A stretch of DNA of 14,208 nt from JBDRLV01 sp043812755 (GCA_043812755.1 JBDRLV010000012.1:1-14208), one strand, 5' to 3'; shown: positions 1 through 6,923, numbered from the stretch's first letter. Numbers and translations: made by a program. Notes: generated from the sequence alone by a model not told the origin.

Positions 1-722
1 CTGACTGCTATTTTGCAGTAGCAGCATGGTGCTCAAAAGCTTTGTTTTGCATGAACGGTTGTTTTCACAGTCAAAGTATTGAGTATTGCGAGAGCTGTCA
101 TGATTGTGAGTTTTGTTTTGGGTGTATTGGGCTTAGGAAAAAAAGATACTACATATTAAACAAGCAGTATTCAGAACAAGAGTATTGGGAAAAACTGGAT
201 GATATAAAATGCACAATGTTAGAGCAAGAGGAATATGGCGATCTTCCGCCACTTCGTTTTTCCCCACATCGTTGGCAAAACTCTGGAATGCGAACCCTTT
301 ACATGGTTGATGAAGAAGAGGCCGGAAAGCTTCAGGCAAATCAATTCTCATTTCAAAGCAGCGGCTTAGATGCGGTTGAGCAGAGTGGCATGAGTGATTT
401 AGATGAATTGCCTGATGGTATTCAAGATTGGGACGCAGACAAGATTGCATCTAATGTTTATTTTGATAAAGAGTATAAACGTCCGTTTAGATATTACAAA
501 CAAGAAATTGAAGCATGCAAAAATTTGAACATTGCACCACCGCGACGTCATCCAAGCGCACGCGTGTATCATTTGATAGATCAAGAAAACAAACAATTGT
601 TTATTAAAGCAAAGTGCTTTTGGTGTTTTAAAGAAGTCACAATCGCTGAGAATATTTCATTTCCAAATAGAAAAACATATTGCCACGATTGCTATTTGCA
701 GTATTTGGAAAAACAGGGGTAA
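1..722 (+). CDS. Cys-rich putative zinc-binding protein, 3' part (5' end outside window)
   Basis: The reading frame is open from the first bases of the window (first whole codon at 3) to TAA at 720-722, so the gene is cut by the window edge and an ATG at 42 is probably internal. The first ~45 visible residues hold closely spaced cysteines (pattern C-x(7)-C, then CESCHDCEFCFGC), which suggests a metal-binding Cys ladder. The middle is acidic and charged. The C-terminus has a second Cys cluster, CFWC followed about 20 residues later by CHDC, which fits a four-Cys zinc ribbon. From memory, similar Cys-ladder proteins followed by an 'LxNKxYSxEEY'-like stretch recur in CPR genomes, sometimes with misleading automatic names; I do not know a proven function. 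No signal peptide can be judged because the N-terminus is missing. It is followed by a weak terminator-like hairpin at 745-769. Confidence 0.75.
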   Translation, partial: DCYFAVAAWCSKALFCMNGCFHSQSIEYCESCHDCEFCFGCIGLRKKRYYILNKQYSEQEYWEKLDDIKCTMLEQEEYGDLPPLRFSPHRWQNSGMRTLYMVDEEEAGKLQANQFSFQSSGLDAVEQSGMSDLDELPDGIQDWDADKIASNVYFDKEYKRPFRYYKQEIEACKNLNIAPPRRHPSARVYHLIDQENKQLFIKAKCFWCFKEVTIAENISFPNRKTYCHDCYLQYLEKQG

Positions 723-744
723 TAAAAAAACTCCGCAAATTATC

Positions 745-769
745 AAGGGGTTGACAAAAACCCTTTTTT
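745..769 (+). terminator. weak terminator-like hairpin overlapping the next promoter
   Basis: AAGGG (745-749) can pair with CCCTT (761-765), extendable to seven pairs with one bulged G, and is followed directly by a T run to 769. It lies 22 bases after the stop of the first gene and contains the TTGACA box of the next promoter in its loop. The stem is short, so termination here is only plausible. Confidence 0.4.
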
Positions 770-779
770 GGTTTATTAT
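751..779 (+). promoter_or_regulatory. consensus sigma-70-type promoter of the zinc-ribbon pair
   Basis: TTGACA (751-756), a spacer of 17 bases, and TATTAT (774-779). The predicted start of transcription is near 786, giving a leader of about 18 bases that contains the GAGGAGG ribosome binding site upstream of the ATG at 804. This is one of the two best promoters in the window. Confidence 0.8.
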
Positions 780-803
780 ACAAACCCTGAGGAGGTGGCT
801 ACT

Positions 804-1007
804 ATGAAGGTTTGCAGAGTGTGCGGTACACAAATCCTTGAAGGCCAGAAAAAGTGCGTTGTGTGCAAAACATGGCTGAATGAAGATGATGTTGTTTCAG
901 ATGTTCAGCCGATTCATTCGAATCGGAGGTCATCTGACATCCCCGGAATGGATCGGGCAGCAAGGCTGACCGAAATTGATCCTTCGCGTTTTTTCCCAAG
1001 AAACTGA
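804..1007 (+). CDS. small zinc-ribbon protein (67 aa)
   Basis: Starts at ATG 804, chosen because GAGGAGG ends seven bases upstream; an in-frame ATG at 768 lies inside the promoter and is rejected. The 67-residue product begins MKVCRVCG and has CRVC near residues 4-7 and CVVC near residues 19-22 (two CxxC knuckles about 14 residues apart), a typical single zinc ribbon. After residue ~30 the sequence is acidic, then basic and probably disordered. No membrane segment or signal peptide. It shares a transcript with the next small zinc-ribbon gene (27-base gap). Its partner or substrate is not recognisable; zinc ribbons of this size bind protein or nucleic acid. The gene is certain as a coding unit, unknown in function. 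Confidence 0.8.
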   Translation: MKVCRVCGTQILEGQKKCVVCKTWLNEDDVVSDVQPIHSNRRSSDIPGMDRAARLTEIDPSRFFPRN

Positions 1008-1034
1008 AAACAAACTGAAAACTGGAGGGAAAAC

Positions 1035-1211
1035 ATGCCTATCATTTGTCCATATTGCAGTTCGACTATTTCAAGAGGCGTGAAGTTTTGCGCAAATTGT
1101 GGTTGTGATGTTATTCCTGTTGAGACCACAGCCCTTGATGAGCAAGGCGATCACAATGACCAGAGCATGCAGGATGATGAACTAGATTCTTGTGCGCATA
1201 TGATTGATTGA
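1035..1211 (+). CDS. small zinc-ribbon protein (58 aa)
   Basis: ATG at 1035 is preceded by TGGAGGG (1023-1029). The 58-residue frame, ending with TGA at 1209-1211, reads MPIICPYC, then CANCGC: two CxxC knuckles (residues 5-8 and 19-22) separated by 10 residues in the pattern of zinc-ribbon domains (CPYCSSTISRGVKFCANCG). The C-terminal ~30 residues are strongly acidic (DEQGDHNDQ, DDELD). It lies 27 bases downstream of the other zinc-ribbon gene, shares its promoter, and is followed by a clear terminator, so the two form a two-gene operon. Length, acidic tail and ribbon spacing resemble the 75-residue protein at 1352. Function unknown. Confidence 0.82.
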   Translation: MPIICPYCSSTISRGVKFCANCGCDVIPVETTALDEQGDHNDQSMQDDELDSCAHMID

Positions 1212-1256
1212 TTCAATCCAGCCCTGCTAAATATTCGTTCTTTCCTTACTTTCCTT

Positions 1257-1277
1257 GAGGGTTTAACCCTCTTTTTT
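1257..1277 (+). terminator. intrinsic terminator of the zinc-ribbon operon
   Basis: GAGGGT (1257-1262) pairs with ACCCTC (1266-1271) around a three-base loop, followed by six T residues (1272-1277). It lies 45 bases after the stop codon at 1211. Confidence 0.8.
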
Positions 1278-1299
1278 ATTTGTTGTTTTTTCTCACGGT

Positions 1300-1329
1300 T
1301 TGTTGTAACCTCTAATTATGAGGTACTAA
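1300..1329 (+). promoter_or_regulatory. possible promoter with inverted repeat, upstream of the 1352 gene
   Basis: TTGTTG (1300-1305), an 18-base spacer and TACTAA (1324-1329) form a weak promoter match. An inverted repeat, ACCTC (1308-1312) and GAGGT (1320-1324), sits in the spacer and touches the -10 box, which would suit a small operator. The transcript leader would be only about 16 bases and would carry AAGGAGG. The preceding terminator means some promoter is needed here. Confidence 0.4.
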
Positions 1330-1351
1330 AATCTCAAAGGAAGGAGGGAAA

Positions 1352-1579
1352 ATGGCTTCGTGTGGAAATTGTGGCGCTTCAATGTCAAGACGGGATAAGT
1401 ACTGCTCGAGTTGTGGGGCGTCGGCCGGAAGTTCGGATTCAGACGACAGCGATCTCAACACCACGGAGTGGGATAAGTCTGACTGGGCTTCATTTGAAAA
1501 AATGTACGGTTCGATTGATGATAGTGAGCCCTCTGGTGGTGGCTACCAAGGCATTGGAGGTGGTGGTAGAGGGTTCTGA
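1352..1579 (+). CDS. small zinc-ribbon protein with Gly-rich tail (75 aa)
   Basis: ATG 1352 follows a strong AAGGAGGG (1341-1348). The 75-residue product begins MASCGNCGASMSRRDKYC and has CGNC (residues 4-7) and CSSC (18-21), a compact zinc ribbon. The middle is Ser/Asp-rich (SSDSDDSD), there is a Trp-containing acidic patch (EWDKSDW), and the end is Gly-rich (GGGYQGIGGGGRGF). The last residues, aromatic after a Gly-rich linker, look like a flexible tail or tether. No membrane segment. It is monocistronic, between two terminators. Same general design as the 1035 product (ribbon followed by acidic tail), so the two may be related. Function not recognised. Confidence 0.85.
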   Translation: MASCGNCGASMSRRDKYCSSCGASAGSSDSDDSDLNTTEWDKSDWASFEKMYGSIDDSEPSGGGYQGIGGGGRGF

Positions 1580-1614
1580 AGCCAACATTTATCAATTGTT
1601 CTTTACCAGTCGTT

Positions 1615-1637
1615 AAGCGAGATTTCTCGCTTTTTTT
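1615..1637 (+). terminator. intrinsic terminator after the 75-aa zinc-ribbon gene
   Basis: AAGCGAG (1615-1621), loop ATTT, CTCGCTT (1626-1632), with a T run reaching 1637. A seven-pair stem with a good T tract. Confidence 0.82.
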
Positions 1638-1639
1638 AT

Positions 1640-1673
1640 TTGTTTTTTTCATTCAAAAGGCGTATTATATATT
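1640..1673 (+). promoter_or_regulatory. promoter of rseP, probably giving a leaderless mRNA
   Basis: TTGTTT (1640-1645), a 17-base spacer and TATTAT (1663-1668); a second overlapping -10 candidate is TATATT (1668-1673). The rseP ATG is at 1679, only 10 or 5 bases after these boxes, so transcription should begin within a few bases of the start codon, and no Shine-Dalgarno is visible. Confidence 0.6.
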
Positions 1674-1678
1674 AAGTT

Positions 1679-2797
1679 ATGATTGGAACTATTATTATTT
1701 TTATTCTAATTCTTGCCATTTTAGTGCTTGCACACGAAGCAGGGCATTTTTTTACTGCGCGCAAAATGGGAATGAAAGTAGAGGAGTTTGGGTTTGGTTT
1801 TCCTCCTAAGGCAAAAATATGGAAAAGAAAAAGCGGTCTGGCAATTTCGTTAAACTGGCTTCCGCTTGGAGGCTTTGTAAAAATTAAAGGAGAAGATGGT
1901 TCGCATTTTCATGACCATGACAGTTTTGCACACAAAAAAGCATGGCAAAGGTTCATTGTTTTGGTTGCGGGAGTAGCAATGAATTTTGTTTTGGCTGCAG
2001 TCTTGTTGTCTTTTGGTTTTATGGTTGGTTTGCCAAGCGCAATTGATGAGTACACTCCCTCATATGCAAAAGTCCGCGATCAATCCCTTCAAGTTATGAG
2101 TGTGGTAAAGGATAGCCCAGCATCTCGAGCAGGTCTTGAGATGGGTGATAAAGTTGTTTCGATTAATGAAAAAGTATTTGATAATGAAGAAGATATAAGG
2201 GAATATATAAGTGTAAATGCTGATCAGGGGGTAATATTCAAATGGGAAAAACCATCAGGTGAGCAGGTTGATTCAGTGCTTGTGGCTGAGGACATAACAT
2301 CAATAGACTTGCATGGAGTTGGGGTTGGTATTGTTTCAACTGGCATTGTTTCGCTTCCTGTTCATTACGCAATAGTTCATGGAGTTACTGCGACTGGTGT
2401 TTTTACTTATGAAATTTTGCGTGCTTTTGGCGGGATTTTTAAAAGCTTATTTGCAGGTCAAGGGGCCGGGGCTGAGTTGTCAGGGCCTGTAGGCATTGCA
2501 GTGATGACTGGAAAAGTAGCAGAAATGGGTTTTTCTTATTTATTACAGTTTACTGCCATGCTTTCAATAAACCTTGCTATTTTGAATATTTTGCCGTTTC
2601 CAGCACTTGATGGTGGAAGAATACTGTTTTTAGTTATTGAAAAGTTACGCAGGAAGACTGTTGATCAACGAACTGAAGCCATTGTGCATAATATTGGGTT
2701 TATGATCTTGATGTTGCTTGTGGTTATTGTTACTCTTCATGATGTAATTAAGTTTGGAGGGGGGTTTATAGAAAAAGTGTCAAATATGGTAGGATAA
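1679..2797 (+). CDS. rseP: RseP-type intramembrane zinc metalloprotease (site-2 protease)
   Basis: An integral membrane protease of the RseP/MucP S2P family that cuts transmembrane substrates, classically anti-sigma factors. The 372 residues start with a hydrophobic helix containing the zinc motif HEAGH at residues 19-23, continue with the GFGFPP and PLGGFVKIKGED region, a second helix (about 92-117), a single PDZ domain (about 133-205, with SPASRAGLEMGDKVVSIN), SGPVGI at 268-273, and the second catalytic motif NILPFPALDGG at 303-313, whose Asp is the third zinc ligand. A final helix lies at about 338-358. All catalytic residues are present. Length is normal for the one-PDZ form. It ends with tandem stops TAA TAG. 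It lies 37 bases before pheS and is probably co-transcribed. No partner anti-sigma factor is adjacent; the ZAS-like small protein at 7294-7497 has no visible membrane segment. Confidence 0.95.
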   Translation: MIGTIIIFILILAILVLAHEAGHFFTARKMGMKVEEFGFGFPPKAKIWKRKSGLAISLNWLPLGGFVKIKGEDGSHFHDHDSFAHKKAWQRFIVLVAGVAMNFVLAAVLLSFGFMVGLPSAIDEYTPSYAKVRDQSLQVMSVVKDSPASRAGLEMGDKVVSINEKVFDNEEDIREYISVNADQGVIFKWEKPSGEQVDSVLVAEDITSIDLHGVGVGIVSTGIVSLPVHYAIVHGVTATGVFTYEILRAFGGIFKSLFAGQGAGAELSGPVGIAVMTGKVAEMGFSYLLQFTAMLSINLAILNILPFPALDGGRILFLVIEKLRRKTVDQRTEAIVHNIGFMILMLLVVIVTLHDVIKFGGGFIEKVSNMVG

Positions 2798-2834
2798 TAG
2801 AAGGTCACTAGTTTTTCAATTACCAAGAAAGTAT

Positions 2835-3890
2835 ATGCAAAAAGATTTCAAACAATTAAAAGACGATTTTGAGCAAGCAATTAAAGATGTTGCAAATCGC
2901 GAAAATCTTGAAAAGCTTAAGATTGAGTTTTTGGGCAGAAAAGGGAAAATGGCTGGACTTATGAAACAAATGGGATCACTTGCTCAGGAAGAAAAAAAAT
3001 TAGTGGGTCAGCTTGCAAATGAGATAAAAGAGGGGATTGAAGATGTTCTCAAAAAACAAGAATGTAAAATTGAAGAGCAGGAGACAGGTCAAAAGCAACA
3101 ATCAGAATGGATTGATATTACAGAGCCAGGGGTGTGGCCTGCTCAAGGTCACTTGCATCCTGTGACTCAGGCTATTGGGGAAATCACAGATATATTTTCA
3201 CACATTGGTTTTAATAGGGTTACTGCTCCAGAAATCGATTGGGATTGGTATGCGTTTGAATCTTTGAATATGCCAAAAGGGCACCCAGCACGAGACGATT
3301 GGGAAACATTTTTTATTGATCAAGCTGAGGGTGAAAAAGGAAAAGTGGTTTTAACTCCCCACACATCAAATTCACAAGTGCGCGAGCTCGAGCGCGGGAA
3401 GTTGCCGATTCGCTTTATTAATATTGGTCGTTGCTATCGTCGTCAGTCTGATGTAAGTCATAGCGCCATGTTTCATTAGTTTGAAGGTTTTGCAGTTGAT
3501 AAAGGGTTAACGATCGCACATCTCAAAGGTGTTATTGATTATTTTGCACAAACGTTTTTTGGTAGTGATAGAAAAACTCGTTTACGACCACATCATTTTA
3601 GATTTACAGAACCAAGTTTTGAAGTAGATATTAGTTGTGGAATTTGTGCAGGTACAGGTGTATCTGGCACTGGTGCTTGTCGTTTATGTAAAGGAGGATG
3701 GCTTGAGCTTGGTGGTGCAGGTATGACACATCCAAATGTTTTGAAAGCAGGAGGAATAGATCCTTCAGTTTATTCTGCGCTTGCATTTGGCTGGGGAATT
3801 GAAAGAACACTCATGATGCGCGAGGGTATGAAGATTGATGACATTCGATTGCTTTATAAGAACGACTTGAGATTCGTTAAACAATTTTAA
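2835..3890 (+). pseudogene. pheS: phenylalanyl-tRNA synthetase alpha subunit, interrupted by an in-frame TAG
   Basis: Catalytic subunit of the heterotetrameric Phe-tRNA ligase, charging tRNA-Phe. Read through TAG at 3477-3479 it is 351 residues, a normal length. Residues 1-85 form the N-terminal coiled coil; the class II core follows with GHLHPVTQAIGEI, GHPARDDWETFF, motif 2 (RCYRR...SHSAMFH) and motif 3 (AFGWGIERTLMM), ending NDLRFVKQF. A CGIC...CRLC element near residues 260-280 is a Cys-pair insertion seen in some PheS. The TAG is codon 215, directly after SAMFH, where the family has a conserved Gln (FHQxEG); CAG to TAG is one transition. The frame after it is entirely open and conserved to TAA 3888-3890, so decay is recent or the stop is an assembly or read error, or it is read through. 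I labelled it pseudogene only for the broken frame; the gene should be essential. No Shine-Dalgarno is strong at the ATG. Confidence 0.9.
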
Positions 3891-3914
3891 AGATCAAATA
3901 AACAAGGAGGAAAT

Positions 3915-4367
3915 ATGAAAAAAATAAAAAAATTTTTTATTAAACATGATTTTTGGAGTTTGTGGGTTTTGCAAGCGCTTGGGCTTTATGTTGTGGTTGC
4001 ATTTTATGTAACTCCTTTATGGTTTGATTTTTTAGGTGCTTTTGAGTTTCAAATTAACTCTGGACAAGCATGGTTGTTTACTTTTGCTGTGCTGAGTTGG
4101 ATTTGGGTTTTACAACTATTTGCTCTTTCGTTTTATGAAAAAGACGAATCAAGAATTAAGTGGCTTGTAGTTTTTGGAACATATGTTTATGGGTTGGGTG
4201 CTGCTGTTGCAATTGCACACAAACTACTTTTGCAAGTTAAAATGCAACATAAAACATATTGGGAATTGCTAGTGCTTTTGACAATAGGTTTTTGGATAAT
4301 TATTTATAATGTTGAGCATGTATATACATCGCTCATAGGAGGGGCAATGTTGAAGTTTTGTTTATGA
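3915..4367 (+). CDS. four-TM membrane protein of unknown function between pheS and pheT
   Basis: ATG 3915 follows AAGGAGG (3904-3910), an ideal ribosome binding site. The 150-residue product has a basic N-terminus (MKKIKKFFIKHD) and four hydrophobic helices at about 15-37, 53-76, 89-110 and 115-140, with little outside the membrane. It contains many Trp and Tyr residues at helix ends. I recognise no family or catalytic motif. It starts 24 bases after pheS and its TGA at 4365-4367 overlaps the pheT ATG at 4364, so it is coupled to pheT translation. A membrane protein between the two subunits of Phe-tRNA synthetase is unusual, since pheS and pheT are normally adjacent. It may be a recent insertion or a lineage-specific neighbour. 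Confidence 0.75.
   Translation: MKKIKKFFIKHDFWSLWVLQALGLYVVVAFYVTPLWFDFLGAFEFQINSGQAWLFTFAVLSWIWVLQLFALSFYEKDESRIKWLVVFGTYVYGLGAAVAIAHKLLLQVKMQHKTYWELLVLLTIGFWIIIYNVEHVYTSLIGGAMLKFCL
4337..4367 (+). promoter_or_regulatory. Shine-Dalgarno and ATGA overlap governing pheT translation
   Basis: AGGAGGGG (4337-4344) lies within the 3' end of the membrane-protein gene. It is 21 bases from the pheT ATG at 4364 (too far for ideal use), 15 from an in-frame TTG at 4358, but only four bases from an ATG at 4347 that belongs to the upstream frame and would encode just MLKFCL before the same TGA. Stop and start overlap as ATGA (4364-4367). Ribosomes reaching that stop by either route could re-initiate on pheT. 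Confidence 0.55.
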
Positions 4368-6772
4368 ATATTTTGGCATCATATAATTGGATAAAAGAAT
4401 ATCTAAATACAGATTTATCTGCAGAGGATTTTGCTACTCAAACCACAAGAATTGGTAATAGTGTTGAGTATACTCATGATTATAATAAAAAGTTTGAGAA
4501 TGTGGTTGTGGGTGAGATTGAGCAGATTCGAAAGCATCCAAATGCTGATAAGCTAAAGTTAGTAGATACGAAAATTGGTAAAAAAACTATTCAAATCGTT
4601 TGTGGGGGCACGAATCTTCAAGAAGGCATGAGAGTTGCTGTTGCTTTGCCTGGTGCAAAAATATTGTGGCATGGTAATGGGGAACTTGTGGAGCTTGAGG
4701 AGCTTGATGTTCGTGGGGAGAAAAGTTTTGGGATGATCTGTTCACCAAATGAATTAGGTTTTGAAAAGTTGCAAGGTGGAGAAAAAGAGATTTGGGAAAT
4801 TACTAATTTAACTCAAGAAAAAGCAGGAACCGATCTTGCGCAAGCACTTGGTTTGGATGACATCGTTTTTGATATTGAAGTTACGTCAAATCGTCCAGAT
4901 TGTATGAGTATTATTGGCCAAGCACGAGAGGGTGGCGCTGCAACAGGTGAAAATTTTAAATGGGGCCTTGAAGTGGTCCCCCCCCTTACTAAGGGGGGGC
5001 TAGGGGGGGTCTCTAAGTTGAGTGTTTCTGTAAGAGATTTTGATCTATGTCCAAAATATTCTGCCATAGCAATTGATGGCGTTAAAGTTGGTCCTTCACC
5101 TTGGTGGTTGCAAAAGAAAATACTTCTCTCAGGACACAGGCCAATTAATAATATTGTTGATATAACAAATTTTGTTTTACATGAGCATGGCCAGCCACTG
5201 CATACATTTGACGCTGATAAACTCGATGATGAAGAAATAATTGTACGAAAAGCTAAAAAGGGTGAAAAAATTACTGCGCTTGATGATAAGCAGTATGAAC
5301 TTGATGAAACAATGCTTATTATTGCAGACTCAAAAAAGCCAGTTGCAATTGCTGGAGTTATGGGTGGAGCAGATACTGGAACAACAGAAAGTTCAACAAG
5401 AATTATTTTGGAAAGCGCGACTTTTGATCCAGTAAGTGTTAGGAAAACTTCACGAGCTCTTAATTTGGTTTCAGACTCATCTTTGTTATTTGAAAAAGGA
5501 TTGTCTGTTGAGTCAACTGGTCCTGCGCTTGCTCGTGCTGTTGGATTGATTTTAGAAATAGCAGGTGGTGAAGTTGTATCAGAGCAAATAAAAGTTGAAA
5601 AAGAAGCATATAAACCATTTACACTTCCTTTTGATCCAAAGCGTGCTAATGAGCTTATTGGTATTGAAATTGAAGAGAATAAAATGCTTGGTATCCTTGA
5701 GCGCCTAGGATTCGAATACAGGCCTAATGAGGCTGAAAAGACCTATAGTGTCACAATTCCATATTGGCGTGATCATGATATTGAAAATTCAGTGGATTTT
5801 GTTGAGGAAATTGTGCGCGTTTATGGTTTTGAAAATATTCCTTCAAGTCTTCCTAAAGGAACTCTTCCTGAGCAAAAAATCGAACCTGTACTTTTTTGGG
5901 AACGCAAAGCAAAGGATGTTCTAGCAGGTGCTGGGTTAACAGAGATGTATTCAATGAGTTTTATTTCTGAAAGAGATTTAGAAAATTTTGGTTTAAGCGC
6001 AGACGATGCAGTCAAAATGAAGAATCCACTTAGTCAGGAAGATGGTTTTATGCGCCCATCACTTATTCCAGCAATGCTCAATACAATCAATTTAAATCAG
6101 AGAGCTTTTCATTTTGAAGCATTGTTTGAGATTGCACCAGTTTATTCTCCAAGTAAAAAGGATATTCCTGAGCAAAAGCATGGTTTATTGATTGCTGTTT
6201 ATGATGCTGACGGTGCCAAATCGTTTTCAAAAGCAAAAGGAATTCTTGAACGGCTTATGGGTGAGATGGGAGTGAAGGATTGGGCTCTTGAAAGATTTTC
6301 AGATGCCAGTTGGCATCCAGTGCGTTCCGCAAAAATAATTATTGGTAAAAAAGATATCGGAACGCTTGCTGAAATATCCAATGATCTTGCATGTCGGTTT
6401 GGTATAGAGCACAGGGTTACATTGATCAGTTTGCAGTTTGAACATATATTAGAACATTTTTCAATATCAAAAAGTTATTCACCAATAATTGCATATCCGG
6501 CTGTGAAAAGAGATATTGCTTTTGTTGTTCATGAGTCAGTTGAGTATGGGGATATTCAAAAAGCATTTGTGAAAGAATCAGAAATATATTGCCACACAGA
6601 ATTATTTGATATTTATAGAGGCAAGGGTGTAGAGGATGGGAAAAAGTCATTGGCGCTTCATTTGTTTTTCCAGCTTCCAGACAGAACTTTATCAGCTGAA
6701 GAGGTTGAACAAGAGCTACAAAAAATTCGAAGCGTGTTAGAAAAGAAGTTTCATGCTATAATGAGATCATAG
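4364..6772 (+). CDS. pheT: phenylalanyl-tRNA synthetase beta subunit
   Basis: Non-catalytic tRNA-binding and editing subunit of the alpha2-beta2 Phe-tRNA ligase. ATG 4364 gives MNILASYNWIKEYL, matching the usual PheT N-terminus; a TTG two codons upstream is less likely. The 802-residue length is normal. Domain order: N-terminal short domain; OB-fold tRNA-binding domain at about 41-150 (VVVGEIEQIRKHPNADKLKL); B3/B4 editing domain at about 220-400; B5 domain around 415-485 (ending in the DFVEEIVRVYGF region); catalytic-like core; FDX-ACB anticodon-binding domain from about 704 to the end (YPAVKRDIAFVV). Residues 205-216 (VPPLTKGGLGGV) are encoded by a C/G-run palindromic repeat at 4978-5010 and look like an insertion in the linker before B3. 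Stop TAG at 6770-6772. No terminator follows immediately; the next 150 bases are repeat-rich. Confidence 0.96.
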   Translation: MNILASYNWIKEYLNTDLSAEDFATQTTRIGNSVEYTHDYNKKFENVVVGEIEQIRKHPNADKLKLVDTKIGKKTIQIVCGGTNLQEGMRVAVALPGAKILWHGNGELVELEELDVRGEKSFGMICSPNELGFEKLQGGEKEIWEITNLTQEKAGTDLAQALGLDDIVFDIEVTSNRPDCMSIIGQAREGGAATGENFKWGLEVVPPLTKGGLGGVSKLSVSVRDFDLCPKYSAIAIDGVKVGPSPWWLQKKILLSGHRPINNIVDITNFVLHEHGQPLHTFDADKLDDEEIIVRKAKKGEKITALDDKQYELDETMLIIADSKKPVAIAGVMGGADTGTTESSTRIILESATFDPVSVRKTSRALNLVSDSSLLFEKGLSVESTGPALARAVGLILEIAGGEVVSEQIKVEKEAYKPFTLPFDPKRANELIGIEIEENKMLGILERLGFEYRPNEAEKTYSVTIPYWRDHDIENSVDFVEEIVRVYGFENIPSSLPKGTLPEQKIEPVLFWERKAKDVLAGAGLTEMYSMSFISERDLENFGLSADDAVKMKNPLSQEDGFMRPSLIPAMLNTINLNQRAFHFEALFEIAPVYSPSKKDIPEQKHGLLIAVYDADGAKSFSKAKGILERLMGEMGVKDWALERFSDASWHPVRSAKIIIGKKDIGTLAEISNDLACRFGIEHRVTLISLQFEHILEHFSISKSYSPIIAYPAVKRDIAFVVHESVEYGDIQKAFVKESEIYCHTELFDIYRGKGVEDGKKSLALHLFFQLPDRTLSAEEVEQELQKIRSVLEKKFHAIMRS
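4978..5010. repeat. short interspersed palindromic repeat inserted in frame in pheT
   Basis: A run of eight C, then TTACTAA, seven G, CTA and another seven G. CCCCCCCTT (4979-4987) pairs with AAGGGGGGG (4991-4999) around a three-base loop, with a second G run beyond. The translation on the plus strand is PPLTKGGLGG and on the minus strand PPSPPLVRGG, peptide signatures I associate with a dispersed repeat found in many bacterial genomes. It is out of character with the AT-rich coding sequence on both sides. Confidence 0.75.
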
Positions 6773-6792
6773 CATAAATAAAATTTTAAGCA

Positions 6793-6914
6793 CTAAATTC
6801 TAAAAGATAAAGAATATTGAAATACTAATATCAAAATTCAAAACCAAGGTTTAGAATATTTGAAATTTGAACATTAGATTTTATTTAGAATTTAGATATT
6901 AGAAATTAGTATTT
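6793..6914. repeat. AT-rich intergenic repeat with crossed inverted copies
   Basis: The gap between pheT and the next gene (6773-6923) is built of variants of TTAGAATTTAG / ATTAGAAATTAG. Perfect inverted pairs are CTAAATTCTAAA (6793-6804) with TTTAGAATTTAG (6884-6895), and AAATACTAAT (6820-6829) with ATTAGTATTT (6905-6914). The pairs cross rather than nest, so this reads as degenerate copies of one short module and not as one simple hairpin. No gene is visible in it. Confidence 0.6.
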
Positions 6915-6919
6915 ATTAT
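6891..6919 (+). promoter_or_regulatory. possible promoter of the 6924 gene, immediately upstream of ATG
   Basis: TATTAT (6914-6919) ends four bases before ATG 6924; a weak -35, TTTAGA (6891-6896), lies 17 bases upstream, inside the AT-rich repeat. Transcription would begin at or about the start codon. In such AT-rich sequence chance matches are frequent. Confidence 0.35.
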
Positions 6920-6923
6920 AACT

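Noticed and set aside
804..1579. TGA recoded as Gly (as in some CPR lineages)
   Set aside because: TGA ends three small genes here, two just ahead of clear terminators, and no conserved Gly is replaced by TGA.
2798..2834. T-box or attenuator ahead of pheS
   Set aside because: The gap after rseP is only 37 bases with no room for one.
3477..3479. Genome-wide reassignment of TAG to Gln
   Set aside because: TAG ends pheT (followed soon by TAA), the 6924 gene (immediately before a strong terminator) and the methyltransferase, so it behaves as a stop.
4813..5067. Minus-strand ORF containing PPSPPLVRGG
   Set aside because: It is the antisense of pheT; the peptide comes from the palindromic repeat.
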